Shown: positions 42,030-47,952 of the stretch, in pieces
Position numbering within the stretch: position 1 is the first letter of the stretch
How the letters are laid out: each line of letters begins with the position of its first letter
Assembly (NCBI GenBank): GCA_035627835.1
Contig: DASPKX010000172.1
Span: 66,054 to 130,053, forward strand
Source of the DNA: DASPKX01 sp035627835
Lineage (GTDB): Bacteria > Verrucomicrobiota > Verrucomicrobiia > Limisphaerales > SXQI01
Direction: 5' to 3'
DNA: 64,000 nucleotides
The notes under the pieces: model-generated
The model's database searches: none
What the model was told of the DNA's origin: nothing
The model's input: the letters and a program-made list of their open reading frames with translations, nothing else
Made by a program: the position numbers and the translations under genes

Positions 42030-42632
42030 ATGAAAACCTATCAAGCCCTCCTGTCTGTCGCAGCGCTAGCGTTTGCGACTAATGTCGCCCAAGCGCAATC
42101 TCCTGACCCGAACGGAGCCTATATCCAGAGCATAAGCTACGGAGGCAGCGGCAGCCCTCAAGGAAGCGTTGGCTCTTCCTTCGCGAATGACCGGGAGTCA
42201 TTCACACTGATTTTCGACGTTTTCAACGCCAGCAGCGGCCAAGGAGTTCCAGCCACTGAATCCCGCAAAAACAGCCAGATCAACCTCAACTACCGGGCCG
42301 CCAAACCCTCGAAGCTGGATCTGAATTTCCGCGGTTACGTGAATCTTCCTGCAGGAGTGACCGCCACGATCACCGTCGCAACCTACGATGAGAAAGGGAA
42401 CCCGAAACTTTCCAGCGAAACCTTCCAAGGCCCGCTGGCCCAGGATTATCTGTTCAGCGAAACCGTGAAGCTTGGCTCAACAAAGATCGGCCACGGCGCC
42501 GGTTCGGCCGTCGGGGTGCGGAATCTGAATGTCAGCATCCGAGTGGCTGGCCACCAGCAAGCGTCCTCCCTCATCACCATCGATTCCATTGATGGGCAGG
42601 TCTGGACCGCAGGAGATGGCAAGAAAGAGTAA
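42030..42632 (+). CDS. Secreted DUF4360-like protein lacking the usual cysteines
   Basis: The 200-residue product has a signal peptide (MKTYQALLSVAALAFATNVAQA|Q). The mature part follows the DUF4360 pattern: YIQSISYGGSGSPQGSVGSSFANDRESFTLIFDVFNAS, ESRKNSQINLNY, FRGYVNLPAGVTATITVATY and FQGPLAQDYLFSETVKLGS. In the members I recall the corresponding positions are GC-PQGSV and RKNCQ. Both are Ser here, so the disulphide appears to be lost. Function of the family is unknown and members are secreted proteins of fungi and bacteria. An intrinsic terminator follows the gene. Confidence 0.68.
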   Translation: MKTYQALLSVAALAFATNVAQAQSPDPNGAYIQSISYGGSGSPQGSVGSSFANDRESFTLIFDVFNASSGQGVPATESRKNSQINLNYRAAKPSKLDLNFRGYVNLPAGVTATITVATYDEKGNPKLSSETFQGPLAQDYLFSETVKLGSTKIGHGAGSAVGVRNLNVSIRVAGHQQASSLITIDSIDGQVWTAGDGKKE

Positions 42633-42667
42633 AGCTCCTCCTCCAGAACGCGCTTAAGTTTAGTAAC

Positions 42668-42706
42668 AAGCTCCTTGGCCACCACGCTGAGGAGCTTTTT
42701 TACTTT
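42668..42706 (+). terminator. Intrinsic terminator after the DUF4360-like gene
   Basis: Stem AAGCTCCT (42668-42675) pairs with AGGAGCTT (42690-42697) around a 14-base loop and is followed by TTTTACTTTT. A second AAAGCTCCTC at 42631-42640 could compete for the same 3' arm. Confidence 0.6.
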
Positions 42707-42736
42707 TCTAGATTCGACCAAACCCCTCGCTGCCCG

Positions 42737-42760
42737 TTCAGCAGCTCTGCTGGAAAATCC
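42737..42760 (+). repeat. 'CTCAGCGGCTCTGCGGGA' repeat, copy 2 (diverged)
   Basis: TTCAGCAGCTCTGCTGGAAA followed by ATCC, in the interval between two small genes. Confidence 0.4.
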
Positions 42761-42905
42761 TCTTCTGCGAGTTTGTAACCAAACAAAGGCGAGCGAAACA
42801 TCGCAAACCTTCTCTGCCTCCGCTTGGCCACGCACACTTTCGAGGTTTCCGTTTTGTGATGTTTGCGCTCTTTCGTGGCCACTTACCTGCATGTTTCCTC
42901 TGCGT

Positions 42906-42932
42906 TCTCAGCGGCTCTGCGGGAGAAATTCC
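42906..42932 (+). repeat. 'CTCAGCGGCTCTGCGGGA' repeat, copy 3
   Basis: TTCTCAGCGGCTCTGCGGGA then GAAATTCC. It overlaps the 3' end of the hypothetical gene at 42908, whose last codons (EFLPQSR) are therefore repeat-derived. Confidence 0.5.
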
Positions 42933-43390
42933 CTTTCCGACACACGTTCGCGGATGATCGAAGGGACATTGGTAAAAATCATTCCCTGGTCCATGCGCCC
43001 TTTTGCTTGCCCGTTAACTCGCCACAGCTCGTGAGTTGCGGGCCGCCAGCGCGCAGCAATTTCCCCGCTTCGCCAGAGCGCCACGTCGCCATTCTCCTCG
43101 TGAGTTACGCGTGAGAAGAACCAGAGATCATCCTCGTGGTCGTAGTAGTAACCCCGCCAGACGCCCTCGGTATCGAGCGTGATGATTCGGGTGTTGTACC
43201 AGATGTCCCCATCCATGAAGCTCTGAGTAACAAAAATTCTCTCGCCCGACTTGGCAGTGGCATCGATGACAATCCGCGTCGTGAACAACCGCCAACAACC
43301 CCAGGCTGTCACTACCAACGCGGCCACGGTGAACAGACCAAAAGCAGCGCGCCGCCACATGATGTGCTTCGTTCTGCTTTCCGAGAGCAT
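42908..43390 (-). CDS. Hypothetical membrane-anchored protein
   Basis: The product has 160 residues, or about 150 if it starts at ATG 43360 (MWRRAAFGLF). One N-terminal transmembrane segment (RAAFGLFTVAALVVTAWGCWRLF) is followed by a ~120-residue extracytoplasmic domain containing tryptophan/tyrosine-rich strands (VWRGYYYDHEDDLWFFSRVTHEENGDVALWRSGE). The family is not recognised. The C terminus runs into a dispersed repeat, so the original end may have been altered. Confidence 0.55.
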   Translation of the reverse strand: MLSESRTKHIMWRRAAFGLFTVAALVVTAWGCWRLFTTRIVIDATAKSGERIFVTQSFMDGDIWYNTRIITLDTEGVWRGYYYDHEDDLWFFSRVTHEENGDVALWRSGEIAARWRPATHELWRVNGQAKGRMDQGMIFTNVPSIIRERVSEREFLPQSR

Positions 43391-43429
43391 TCTGACAGAT
43401 TCTATGCCTCAGATGCCCTGAAGTAAGAA

Positions 43430-43451
43430 GATTTCCCGCAGAGCCGCTGAG
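43430..43451 (-). repeat. 'CTCAGCGGCTCTGCGGGA' repeat, copy 4 (inverted)
   Basis: On the plus strand it reads GATTTCCCGCAGAGCCGCTG followed by AG, the reverse complement of the other copies. It lies upstream of the gene that starts at 43390. Confidence 0.5.
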
Positions 43452-43506
43452 TGGCGGAGAGGAATAGGGCGAAATCATTAGCCAGAGGGCGCCATCATCC
43501 GCGCCT

Positions 43507-43546
43507 CGCTCACCCGCTCACCCGCTCACCCGCTCACCCGCTCACC
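43507..43546 (+). repeat. Five perfect tandem copies of an 8-bp unit (CGCTCACC)
   Basis: CGCTCACC repeats five times without interruption, in the gap between two minus-strand hypothetical genes. A unit of eight bases is not a multiple of three, and no gene crosses it. Copy number could vary between strains by slippage. Confidence 0.9.
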
Positions 43547-43645
43547 CCGAGCGCCCGTAGGTGCGACATATTTGTAGTACCAGTCAGCACCTAACCCAAA
43601 GCCCCGGACGGGGCGGCATCAACTCTCAAACCCCACTCGGACGCT

Positions 43646-44215
43646 TCAAAGATTGAGATGAAGTGAAGGATCCAGATCGTATCCCGACGTTTCAGAATTC
43701 GATGGTGAAGAGGGCGCGAATTCTTGCGACACGAGGCGGGCATCACTTGGGACTGCGACGAAGATGGGAATTCCAAAACGTTGGCGCAGCCATTTGTTGG
43801 TGTCAGCAAGCTTCTTCCGAACTCGCGATTGCTGAGCTGGTGTGCAAAACACCACCATGCGCCAGGTGTCCGAACGCGGCCCCTCCAAACGGAATTTCCT
43901 AATCTCGCCTTTTGCCACAAACTCGCTGCCGGATGTTTGCACTTGAGTTCGGGTGCTCATGAGCCAACCACCCATAGCTGGATGAGGTTTAAAGCTATAG
44001 ACAGCTCGCGCTTTGCAATCCCAAGCCTCGTTATGCAAGGTGAAAAAGTATTCCTCACGTCCTTGGAAATTGGTGACGCAGCCGTCGTACGTCAGCTTCA
44101 GTTTTGGAACGGCTTGGAAAGAGCGTGGGAGCCAAAAGGCTAATCCCACCAGCAACGAAGCGATGCAACTGACCGCCACTAGCAAAAAACGCCTTCCTCT
44201 CTGGTATCGAACCAT
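43646..44215 (-). CDS. Hypothetical membrane-anchored protein
   Basis: The 189-residue product has a basic N terminus and one transmembrane or signal-anchor helix (FLLVAVSCIASLLVGLAFWL), then an extracytoplasmic domain with two conserved-looking cysteines (DGCVTNFQGREEYFFTLHNEAWDCKARAVYSF). The C-terminal part is Ser/Pro-rich. I do not recognise a family. Gene size, anchor and position resemble the neighbour at 42908, but the sequences are not clearly related. Confidence 0.55.
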   Translation of the reverse strand: MVRYQRGRRFLLVAVSCIASLLVGLAFWLPRSFQAVPKLKLTYDGCVTNFQGREEYFFTLHNEAWDCKARAVYSFKPHPAMGGWLMSTRTQVQTSGSEFVAKGEIRKFRLEGPRSDTWRMVVFCTPAQQSRVRKKLADTNKWLRQRFGIPIFVAVPSDARLVSQEFAPSSPSNSETSGYDLDPSLHLNL

Positions 44216-44250
44216 ACGGCTATTGCGGTCATTTCCCTCCTTCTCTGCGG

Positions 44251-44275
44251 CCTCAGCAGCTCTGCGGGAAAGATT
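44251..44275 (+). repeat. 'CTCAGCGGCTCTGCGGGA' repeat, copy 5
   Basis: CCTCAGCAGCTCTGCGGGAA followed by AGATT, just upstream of the hypothetical gene starting at 44215. The rest of the interval to 44454 shows no gene. Confidence 0.45.
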
Positions 44276-44454
44276 CTGTCAGTGAGGCCATTGTAAGGCA
44301 CCAGAAACAAAGCAGGTTCCTTAAACCGCCTTGGAGTGTCATATAGCCACGACCACGACATCTGGCTCTAGAACTAAGTAAACACCCTCAAGAATGCTGG
44401 CACAAACGCCCCCCGCACGTACTTCCTTGGATTTGAGCTTCTCGCCTGTAGCAG

Positions 44455-45231
44455 TTAAATACTCATCGCCAGCAACCGCTTCTCAACGTCGGCACTCCCA
44501 CGCGGAGTGATCGCAACGGTTTTCAGACTCGAGTCAAACTCGATTAGTCTGTTCTTATGCAGTGGTTTTAGAATGTTCTTACGAAAGGCGGTCAGGGTAC
44601 TATATTCTACGGACTGCTTAAGTTCGTTATCTGAAAGAGGATCGGCCGATGAATAACAAAGTACAAGAACTTGGTCGCTTGCTTTCATCGCGGGGTCGAG
44701 GACTCGTTTAACGCCGTTCGTTTCCCAAACCAGCGGATGTTTTCTTTCAACAATGGCGTCGACCGCGTTTTGCGCTTCGCTTAATGTGACTTTATGAAAG
44801 ATTCGGATCAATTCGGCAAGAATCCAATTGCTCGATGCAAGAACGGCGCTCGCATCACTGTGGTTTGGATCAACTTCCGCGCCAACATGTCCCACATTGC
44901 GATTGTTACGGATTTCATAGAGGTAGGGTAGAAGACGAGGGATCAGGATCCTTAAGCTCCTATCACCCCACCGGTTAGGATCGGGAGGGCGGCTTTCCAA
45001 AGCCCGGCAAGCGTCGACCATGTTCGCAGGTTTGGACGGTGCTGGCGGATAAGTGCCTGACGTTGCGCCATTAAGAATGGTGTAAACGATCTCGCATAAC
45101 TTGCCACCGTTCAATTCAGCGGGTTCCCAACGATGCTCAGCGTAATTGGTAACGATTTCTTTGTGCGCGTCCAGCAAAGGGGTTCTCAGACCAGGAGGAA
45201 TAGACTGTAGCAACTTTGAAGAATCGATCAT
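44455..45231 (-). CDS. Putative HEPN-like protein with C-terminal winged-helix-like segment (third gene of accessory operon)
   Basis: The 258-residue cytosolic protein starts at ATG 45231, overlapping the previous stop by four bases. Residues ~10-170 are mostly helical: HRWEPAELNGGKLCEIVYTIL near 33-53, then LIPRLLPYLYEIRNNRNVGHVGAEVDPNHSDA at ~96-127. R108-N109-x5-H115 fits the R-polar-x4-6-H pattern of HEPN ribonucleases. Residues ~195-258 look like a winged helix (SDNELKQSVEYSTLTAFRKNILKPLHKNRLIEFD...VAITPRG). Base composition is lower in GC than the flanking core genes. The HEPN assignment is inference; a non-catalytic helical scaffold is possible. Confidence 0.6.
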   Translation of the reverse strand: MIDSSKLLQSIPPGLRTPLLDAHKEIVTNYAEHRWEPAELNGGKLCEIVYTILNGATSGTYPPAPSKPANMVDACRALESRPPDPNRWGDRSLRILIPRLLPYLYEIRNNRNVGHVGAEVDPNHSDASAVLASSNWILAELIRIFHKVTLSEAQNAVDAIVERKHPLVWETNGVKRVLDPAMKASDQVLVLCYSSADPLSDNELKQSVEYSTLTAFRKNILKPLHKNRLIEFDSSLKTVAITPRGSADVEKRLLAMSI

Positions 45232-45821
45232 TCCCGGTTAGCAAGTTTTCTGATTATGTCTACACCGTGCTTGAATCCGGGTTGTGTCAGTTTCCAGCCC
45301 AGGTCTTTTGATCCAGTGAATAGGTTTTTTGCGCCGCTAAGATATTTGGAATGGTTTGTAGAATCGTAACAGCCATGATCAATGCAGAGAGAGCGCGCCG
45401 AGGAATCAGGAAAATTGGGCGAACCCGTCTGGAGAAAACTTTGCAAGCCGACGAGCACATATGCATCCACGACCCTATCGCTTCTTTTGGCCGACGGGAG
45501 TTTGTTTGCGATGATCTCGATATTGCTTTCCTCTAGCGTAAATACTTGCTGAATGTCGTCGAGACTTAAACCTGATCGTTGAATCCAACTCGACGCTTTC
45601 ACATTCACTGCAGGACTTATCCGAGCATCACTAGTATCCGCACGGTCGTTTGACGATACAGGCGTCGGCACTGGTGTTGTACGACCAAAATAAGCGCGAA
45701 CGGAGTCAATCACGCGCTCTCGATCTTGGTCGAGCAATGGTTCGAGCGCATGAAGGACAGTCGTAAGTGCTTTCAGGACTGAATCGCCACTATTTCCTGA
45801 GGTAGAACTGGGTTGGTTCAT
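45228..45821 (-). CDS. Accessory operon protein B, paralogue of the preceding gene product
   Basis: The 197-residue protein starts at ATG 45821, overlapping the upstream stop (ATGA). Residues ~12-45 are helical (VLKALTTVLHALEPLLDQDRERVIDSVRAYFG), then a ~35-residue polar linker. From ~78 to 197 is a domain shared with the upstream product: SSWIQRSGLSLDDIQQVF, IEIIANKLPS, VDAYVLVGLQSFLQTGSPNF, SARSLCIDHGCYDSTNHSKY, FTGSKDLGWKLTQPG. The closing 'GWxLTxPG' resembles a winged-helix wing. Cys146, Cys151 and His157 are conserved in both paralogues. No named family is recognised. A role in nucleic-acid or partner recognition with the HEPN-like product is inferred from the coupling. Confidence 0.65.
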   Translation of the reverse strand: MNQPSSTSGNSGDSVLKALTTVLHALEPLLDQDRERVIDSVRAYFGRTTPVPTPVSSNDRADTSDARISPAVNVKASSWIQRSGLSLDDIQQVFTLEESNIEIIANKLPSAKRSDRVVDAYVLVGLQSFLQTGSPNFPDSSARSLCIDHGCYDSTNHSKYLSGAKNLFTGSKDLGWKLTQPGFKHGVDIIRKLANRE

Positions 45822-46381
45822 GGCTTTTCGATTTTTCCTCCGATCTGTTTCACTACTCGAGCAGCGTTAGCGAGCCCAGGATTTGTTAAACGCCACCCTG
45901 CTTCTCGTGATCCAGAAAAATCATTGCTAAAGGATTTAATGTAGTTTGAGTGATTTGGCTGACTGTAGCATCCAAGCTTTCGGCAAACTTCTCTCGCATC
46001 TGCGTCTGAAAATGAGGCTTGCCCTGTTTTTAGAAGCGCACGAACGCCAGCCAGGAGGTAAGCATTTACTGTCTGTTGACGTTGACTCTTGCCGGGAGCT
46101 TTGTTAGCGATAACATCAAGTTCTTCGCCATGCTTTGAGAATACTTCGTCGATTTCTTCGGCAGTAACACCATGTTTTGCTGCCCAGCCTAAACCTTTAT
46201 TTTTGTCAGAATCCGGTGATGGGGGCGTTGCTTCAGTCTTAGCAACGGGTGGGACAGGAGAATCGCCTAAAAGAACCATTGCTGCTGTGATCGCCTTCTG
46301 GCGTTCAGCAGGTGACAGGTCAGCTAAGACCTGAACCAGCTGGCCGAGTTTCTCAATGACGGAGGGATTGCCATTGCTCAT
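45818..46381 (-). CDS. Accessory operon protein A, winged-helix-like, first gene
   Basis: The 187-residue protein begins with a helical segment (IEKLGQLVQVLADLSPAERQKAITAAMVLLGD), a Pro/Ser/Asp linker (41-62) and a conserved C-terminal domain (66-180): WAAKHGVTAEEIDEVF, LDVIANKAPG, VNAYLLAGVRALLKTGQASF, DAREVCRKLGCYSQPNHSNY, FSGSREAGWRLTNPG. It shares this arrangement and the GCY-x4-NHS motif with the next gene, so the two arose by duplication. The ATG lies inside a perfect 13-bp inverted repeat, and no Shine-Dalgarno sequence is visible. As a predicted DNA-binding-type fold it is the best candidate for an autoregulator. Function is unknown. Confidence 0.65.
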   Translation of the reverse strand: MSNGNPSVIEKLGQLVQVLADLSPAERQKAITAAMVLLGDSPVPPVAKTEATPPSPDSDKNKGLGWAAKHGVTAEEIDEVFSKHGEELDVIANKAPGKSQRQQTVNAYLLAGVRALLKTGQASFSDADAREVCRKLGCYSQPNHSNYIKSFSNDFSGSREAGWRLTNPGLANAARVVKQIGGKIEKP

Positions 46382-46400
46382 AATAGCTTATGAGCAATGG
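46371..46400. promoter_or_regulatory. Perfect 13-bp inverted repeat over the operon start codon (putative operator or RNA hairpin)
   Basis: CCATTGCTCATAA (46371-46383) and TTATGAGCAATGG (46388-46400) are exact reverse complements separated by TAGC. The first ATG of the three-gene operon (46379-46381) lies in one arm. It could be a repressor-binding site or, in a transcript with a longer leader, a hairpin that hides the start codon. Confidence 0.6.
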
Positions 46401-46427
46401 GATAAGGGCGCATAACCAAAACGTCAA
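46399..46427 (-). promoter_or_regulatory. Possible sigma-70-type promoter of the three-gene operon
   Basis: On the minus strand, TTGACG (46427-46422) and TATCCC (46404-46399) are separated by 17 bases, 18 bases upstream of the ATG. The -35 is good and the -10 is weak. The -10 overlaps the end of the inverted repeat, as expected for a repressed promoter. Confidence 0.35.
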
Positions 46428-46800
46428 ATTTAATCTGGCACGCTGTTTCGCTGGCTTCGCGGTTAGTGCCTTTGATTGATAACGTCCTGAGTTGTTTATC
46501 GGAACATCTTGATTCCCTTTCAAGGTGTGCGGGTGAGCGCCCGGGCATTATTTCCGAGGACCTTTTCGAGGTAAGCATACGTGCTGTGCTGAGTAGATGG
46601 GCGGTGTGGCTGGTTTTCGAGAAAGCGGGTCGGGTGGGGCCGGGTCTACTATTCACAAAATGTTTCCACGTCAGCCTCCTGACGTCGCGTTGCTACGTCG
46701 GGTGCCGTTGTGGCTCTCTGCAGAAAGCTTCGAGTTTAGAAATTGCTCTGGTGATCCGGTTCACGATTTTTAGCTTTGACGCTTTGTTAGCACTCCAGCC
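46428..46800. other. Non-coding interval upstream of the accessory operon
   Basis: About 370 bases contain open frames on both strands (for instance 46466-46810 plus and 46378-46656 minus), but none has protein-like composition or a ribosome-binding site. No tRNA, integrase or terminal repeat was found that would define an island boundary. Confidence 0.4.
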
Positions 46801-46810
46801 ACGAGCTTAG

Positions 46811-46841
46811 GGGGGGTCCGACACTCTGTGTCGGACCCCCC
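46811..46841. repeat. Perfect 14-bp inverted repeat, REP- or terminator-like
   Basis: GGGGGGTCCGACAC and GTGTCGGACCCCCC are exact reverse complements around a TCT loop. The sequence is unlike the GTAGGCCCGG REP family. There is no T-tract on either side, so a palindromic repeat is more likely than an intrinsic terminator. Confidence 0.75.
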
Positions 46842-46856
46842 TCCTAAAATGCCGCC

Positions 46857-47018
46857 ATGAAAGATACAGATTTTCCAGCTTCGCTCACGGGTTCCTCGGC
46901 TTTTTTCGGCAGCCCCGCGGAACCCGGACCAACAGCCTCCAACCACGCTCTGTGCACAACCGCGCACGCTGCGCGCACACATCAGCCACGCTCATGTGCA
47001 CGCTCCTGTACACACTAA
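46857..47018 (+). CDS. Short hypothetical ORF (53 aa)
   Basis: An ATG at 46857, 15 bases after the 14-bp palindrome, opens a 53-codon frame starting MKDTDFPASLTGSSAFFGSP and ending CARSCTH. The first half looks protein-like, while the second half is dominated by His/Ala/Cys/Arg codons that come from the CACGCT repeats. It may be a fragment of an accessory gene or not a gene at all. Confidence 0.25.
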   Translation: MKDTDFPASLTGSSAFFGSPAEPGPTASNHALCTTAHAARTHQPRSCARSCTH

Positions 47019-47056
47019 TTCCCCAGCAAAACACGCTAAAACACGCTGTACACGCT
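46944..47056 (+). repeat. Cluster of seven CACGCT hexamers (iteron-like)
   Basis: CACGCT occurs at 46944, 46965, 46987, 46999, 47032, 47042 and 47051. The spacings of 21, 22, 12, 33, 10 and 9 bases are near multiples of one DNA helical turn. TGTGCA and TGTACA flank several copies. It resembles a protein-binding iteron array, but no replication gene adjoins it. Confidence 0.45.
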
Positions 47057-47141
47057 CATTTTTCGAATAGGGGCCATCACCCCCGCCACAAACAACAAAA
47101 AAACGTCACTCCACGTATGAACCACACCAACCCTCCCATCT

Positions 47142-47750
47142 TTGCGCGCAGAGTGCGCCCTCAGCGCTCTGACACCCGATCAGCAGGAGCAACTCTACGA
47201 TTGGCTTGAATCTTACCCGCTCAGGCGCGTTCTTGAGATGGTGGCTGCCCCGTGTCCGGAAGGTTTCGGGCTTAAAACTCACCTCACCACCCTTCGGCGC
47301 TTCCACGTCCGGGCGCGGGCTCGCTTTCAAAATCAACTCGCGGAAGATCTCCCGGAAATAGGCGCCCCCGCTCCTGGCACCGACCAACTCCTCCTTGCCT
47401 CGCTGCAACGGGCTGCCGCCGAGCTATCTACGGACCAACTCACTGCCAGTCGCTTCACCGCCGCTGCCAAGTGGATGCTGCGCCTGAAAGAAATCGAGCA
47501 ACGCCAGCAGGAGATCGAACTCACCCGAGAGCGGCTTCAGCTCGAGCACGCCAAGTTCCGCTTCAACGCCGCTGACGCAGCCCTGGCTCACTATGAGGAA
47601 CTCGGGGCCATTTCGAGCAACTCCTCGCTGCAGCACCGCGAAAAAGTTCAGGCTGCCCAGGAATCGATCCGGGATTTCTTCCACCACATTCTTTACCGCG
47701 GGTCGGAAGATTACGTCTCAACCCGCGACGCCACTTCCTGGGTCATATGA
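47142..47750 (+). CDS. Hypothetical coiled-coil protein, possibly frameshifted at its 5' end
   Basis: The 202-residue frame has only a TTG start (47142). An in-frame TGA at 47118 blocks a longer start, while an ATG at 47117 with N-terminal-looking codons (MNHTNPPIFA) lies in another frame. A single-base indel may therefore separate the native start from the body. Residues ~10-65 suggest a helix-turn-helix (LTPDQQEQLYDWLESYPLRRVLEMV...LKTHLTTLRRFHVRARARF), followed by a long coiled coil (WMLRLKEIEQRQQEIELTRERLQLEHAKF). It loosely recalls phage DUF3486/terminase-small-like proteins, but I do not assign it. No phage genes adjoin it. Confidence 0.5.
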   Translation: MRAECALSALTPDQQEQLYDWLESYPLRRVLEMVAAPCPEGFGLKTHLTTLRRFHVRARARFQNQLAEDLPEIGAPAPGTDQLLLASLQRAAAELSTDQLTASRFTAAAKWMLRLKEIEQRQQEIELTRERLQLEHAKFRFNAADAALAHYEELGAISSNSSLQHREKVQAAQESIRDFFHHILYRGSEDYVSTRDATSWVI

Positions 47751-47810
47751 ACCGACTTCTGCGCAACCCTCCCCGCGATGCCTCCGCAGCCGATGCCAAA
47801 CCAAATCCGA

Positions 47811-47844
47811 ATTTTTATCTGCGAAATCTGTGCAATCTGCGGAC
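47811..47844 (-). repeat. Intergenic 'CGCAGATT' family repeat (inverted copy)
   Basis: ATTTTTATCTGCGAAATCTG followed by TGCAATCTGCGGAC is the near reverse complement of 2381-2415. It lies between the coiled-coil gene and fabI. Confidence 0.5.
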
Positions 47845-47873
47845 GTCCTCCTTCCTCGTCCTGCCACTTTGAT

Positions 47874-47902
47874 GGCAGGCCCGGTCCCCCGACCGGGCGT
47901 CC
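47874..47902 (+). repeat. REP unit upstream of fabI
   Basis: GGCAGGCCCGGTCCCCCGAC then CGGGCGTCC. The stem GCCCGGTC/GACCGGGC has a loop of four. It belongs to the family of the tandem array at 30335. Confidence 0.75.
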
Positions 47903-47952
47903 GGCCAGAAACGCTTGCCCACCTCACGAACTTTCCTTAGTACAGGCTTCTT

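Noticed and set aside
46466..46810. 114-codon plus-strand ORF upstream of the accessory operon
   Set aside because: It has no ribosome-binding site, an irregular composition rich in Ser/Arg/Cys, and overlaps the likely operon promoter region.
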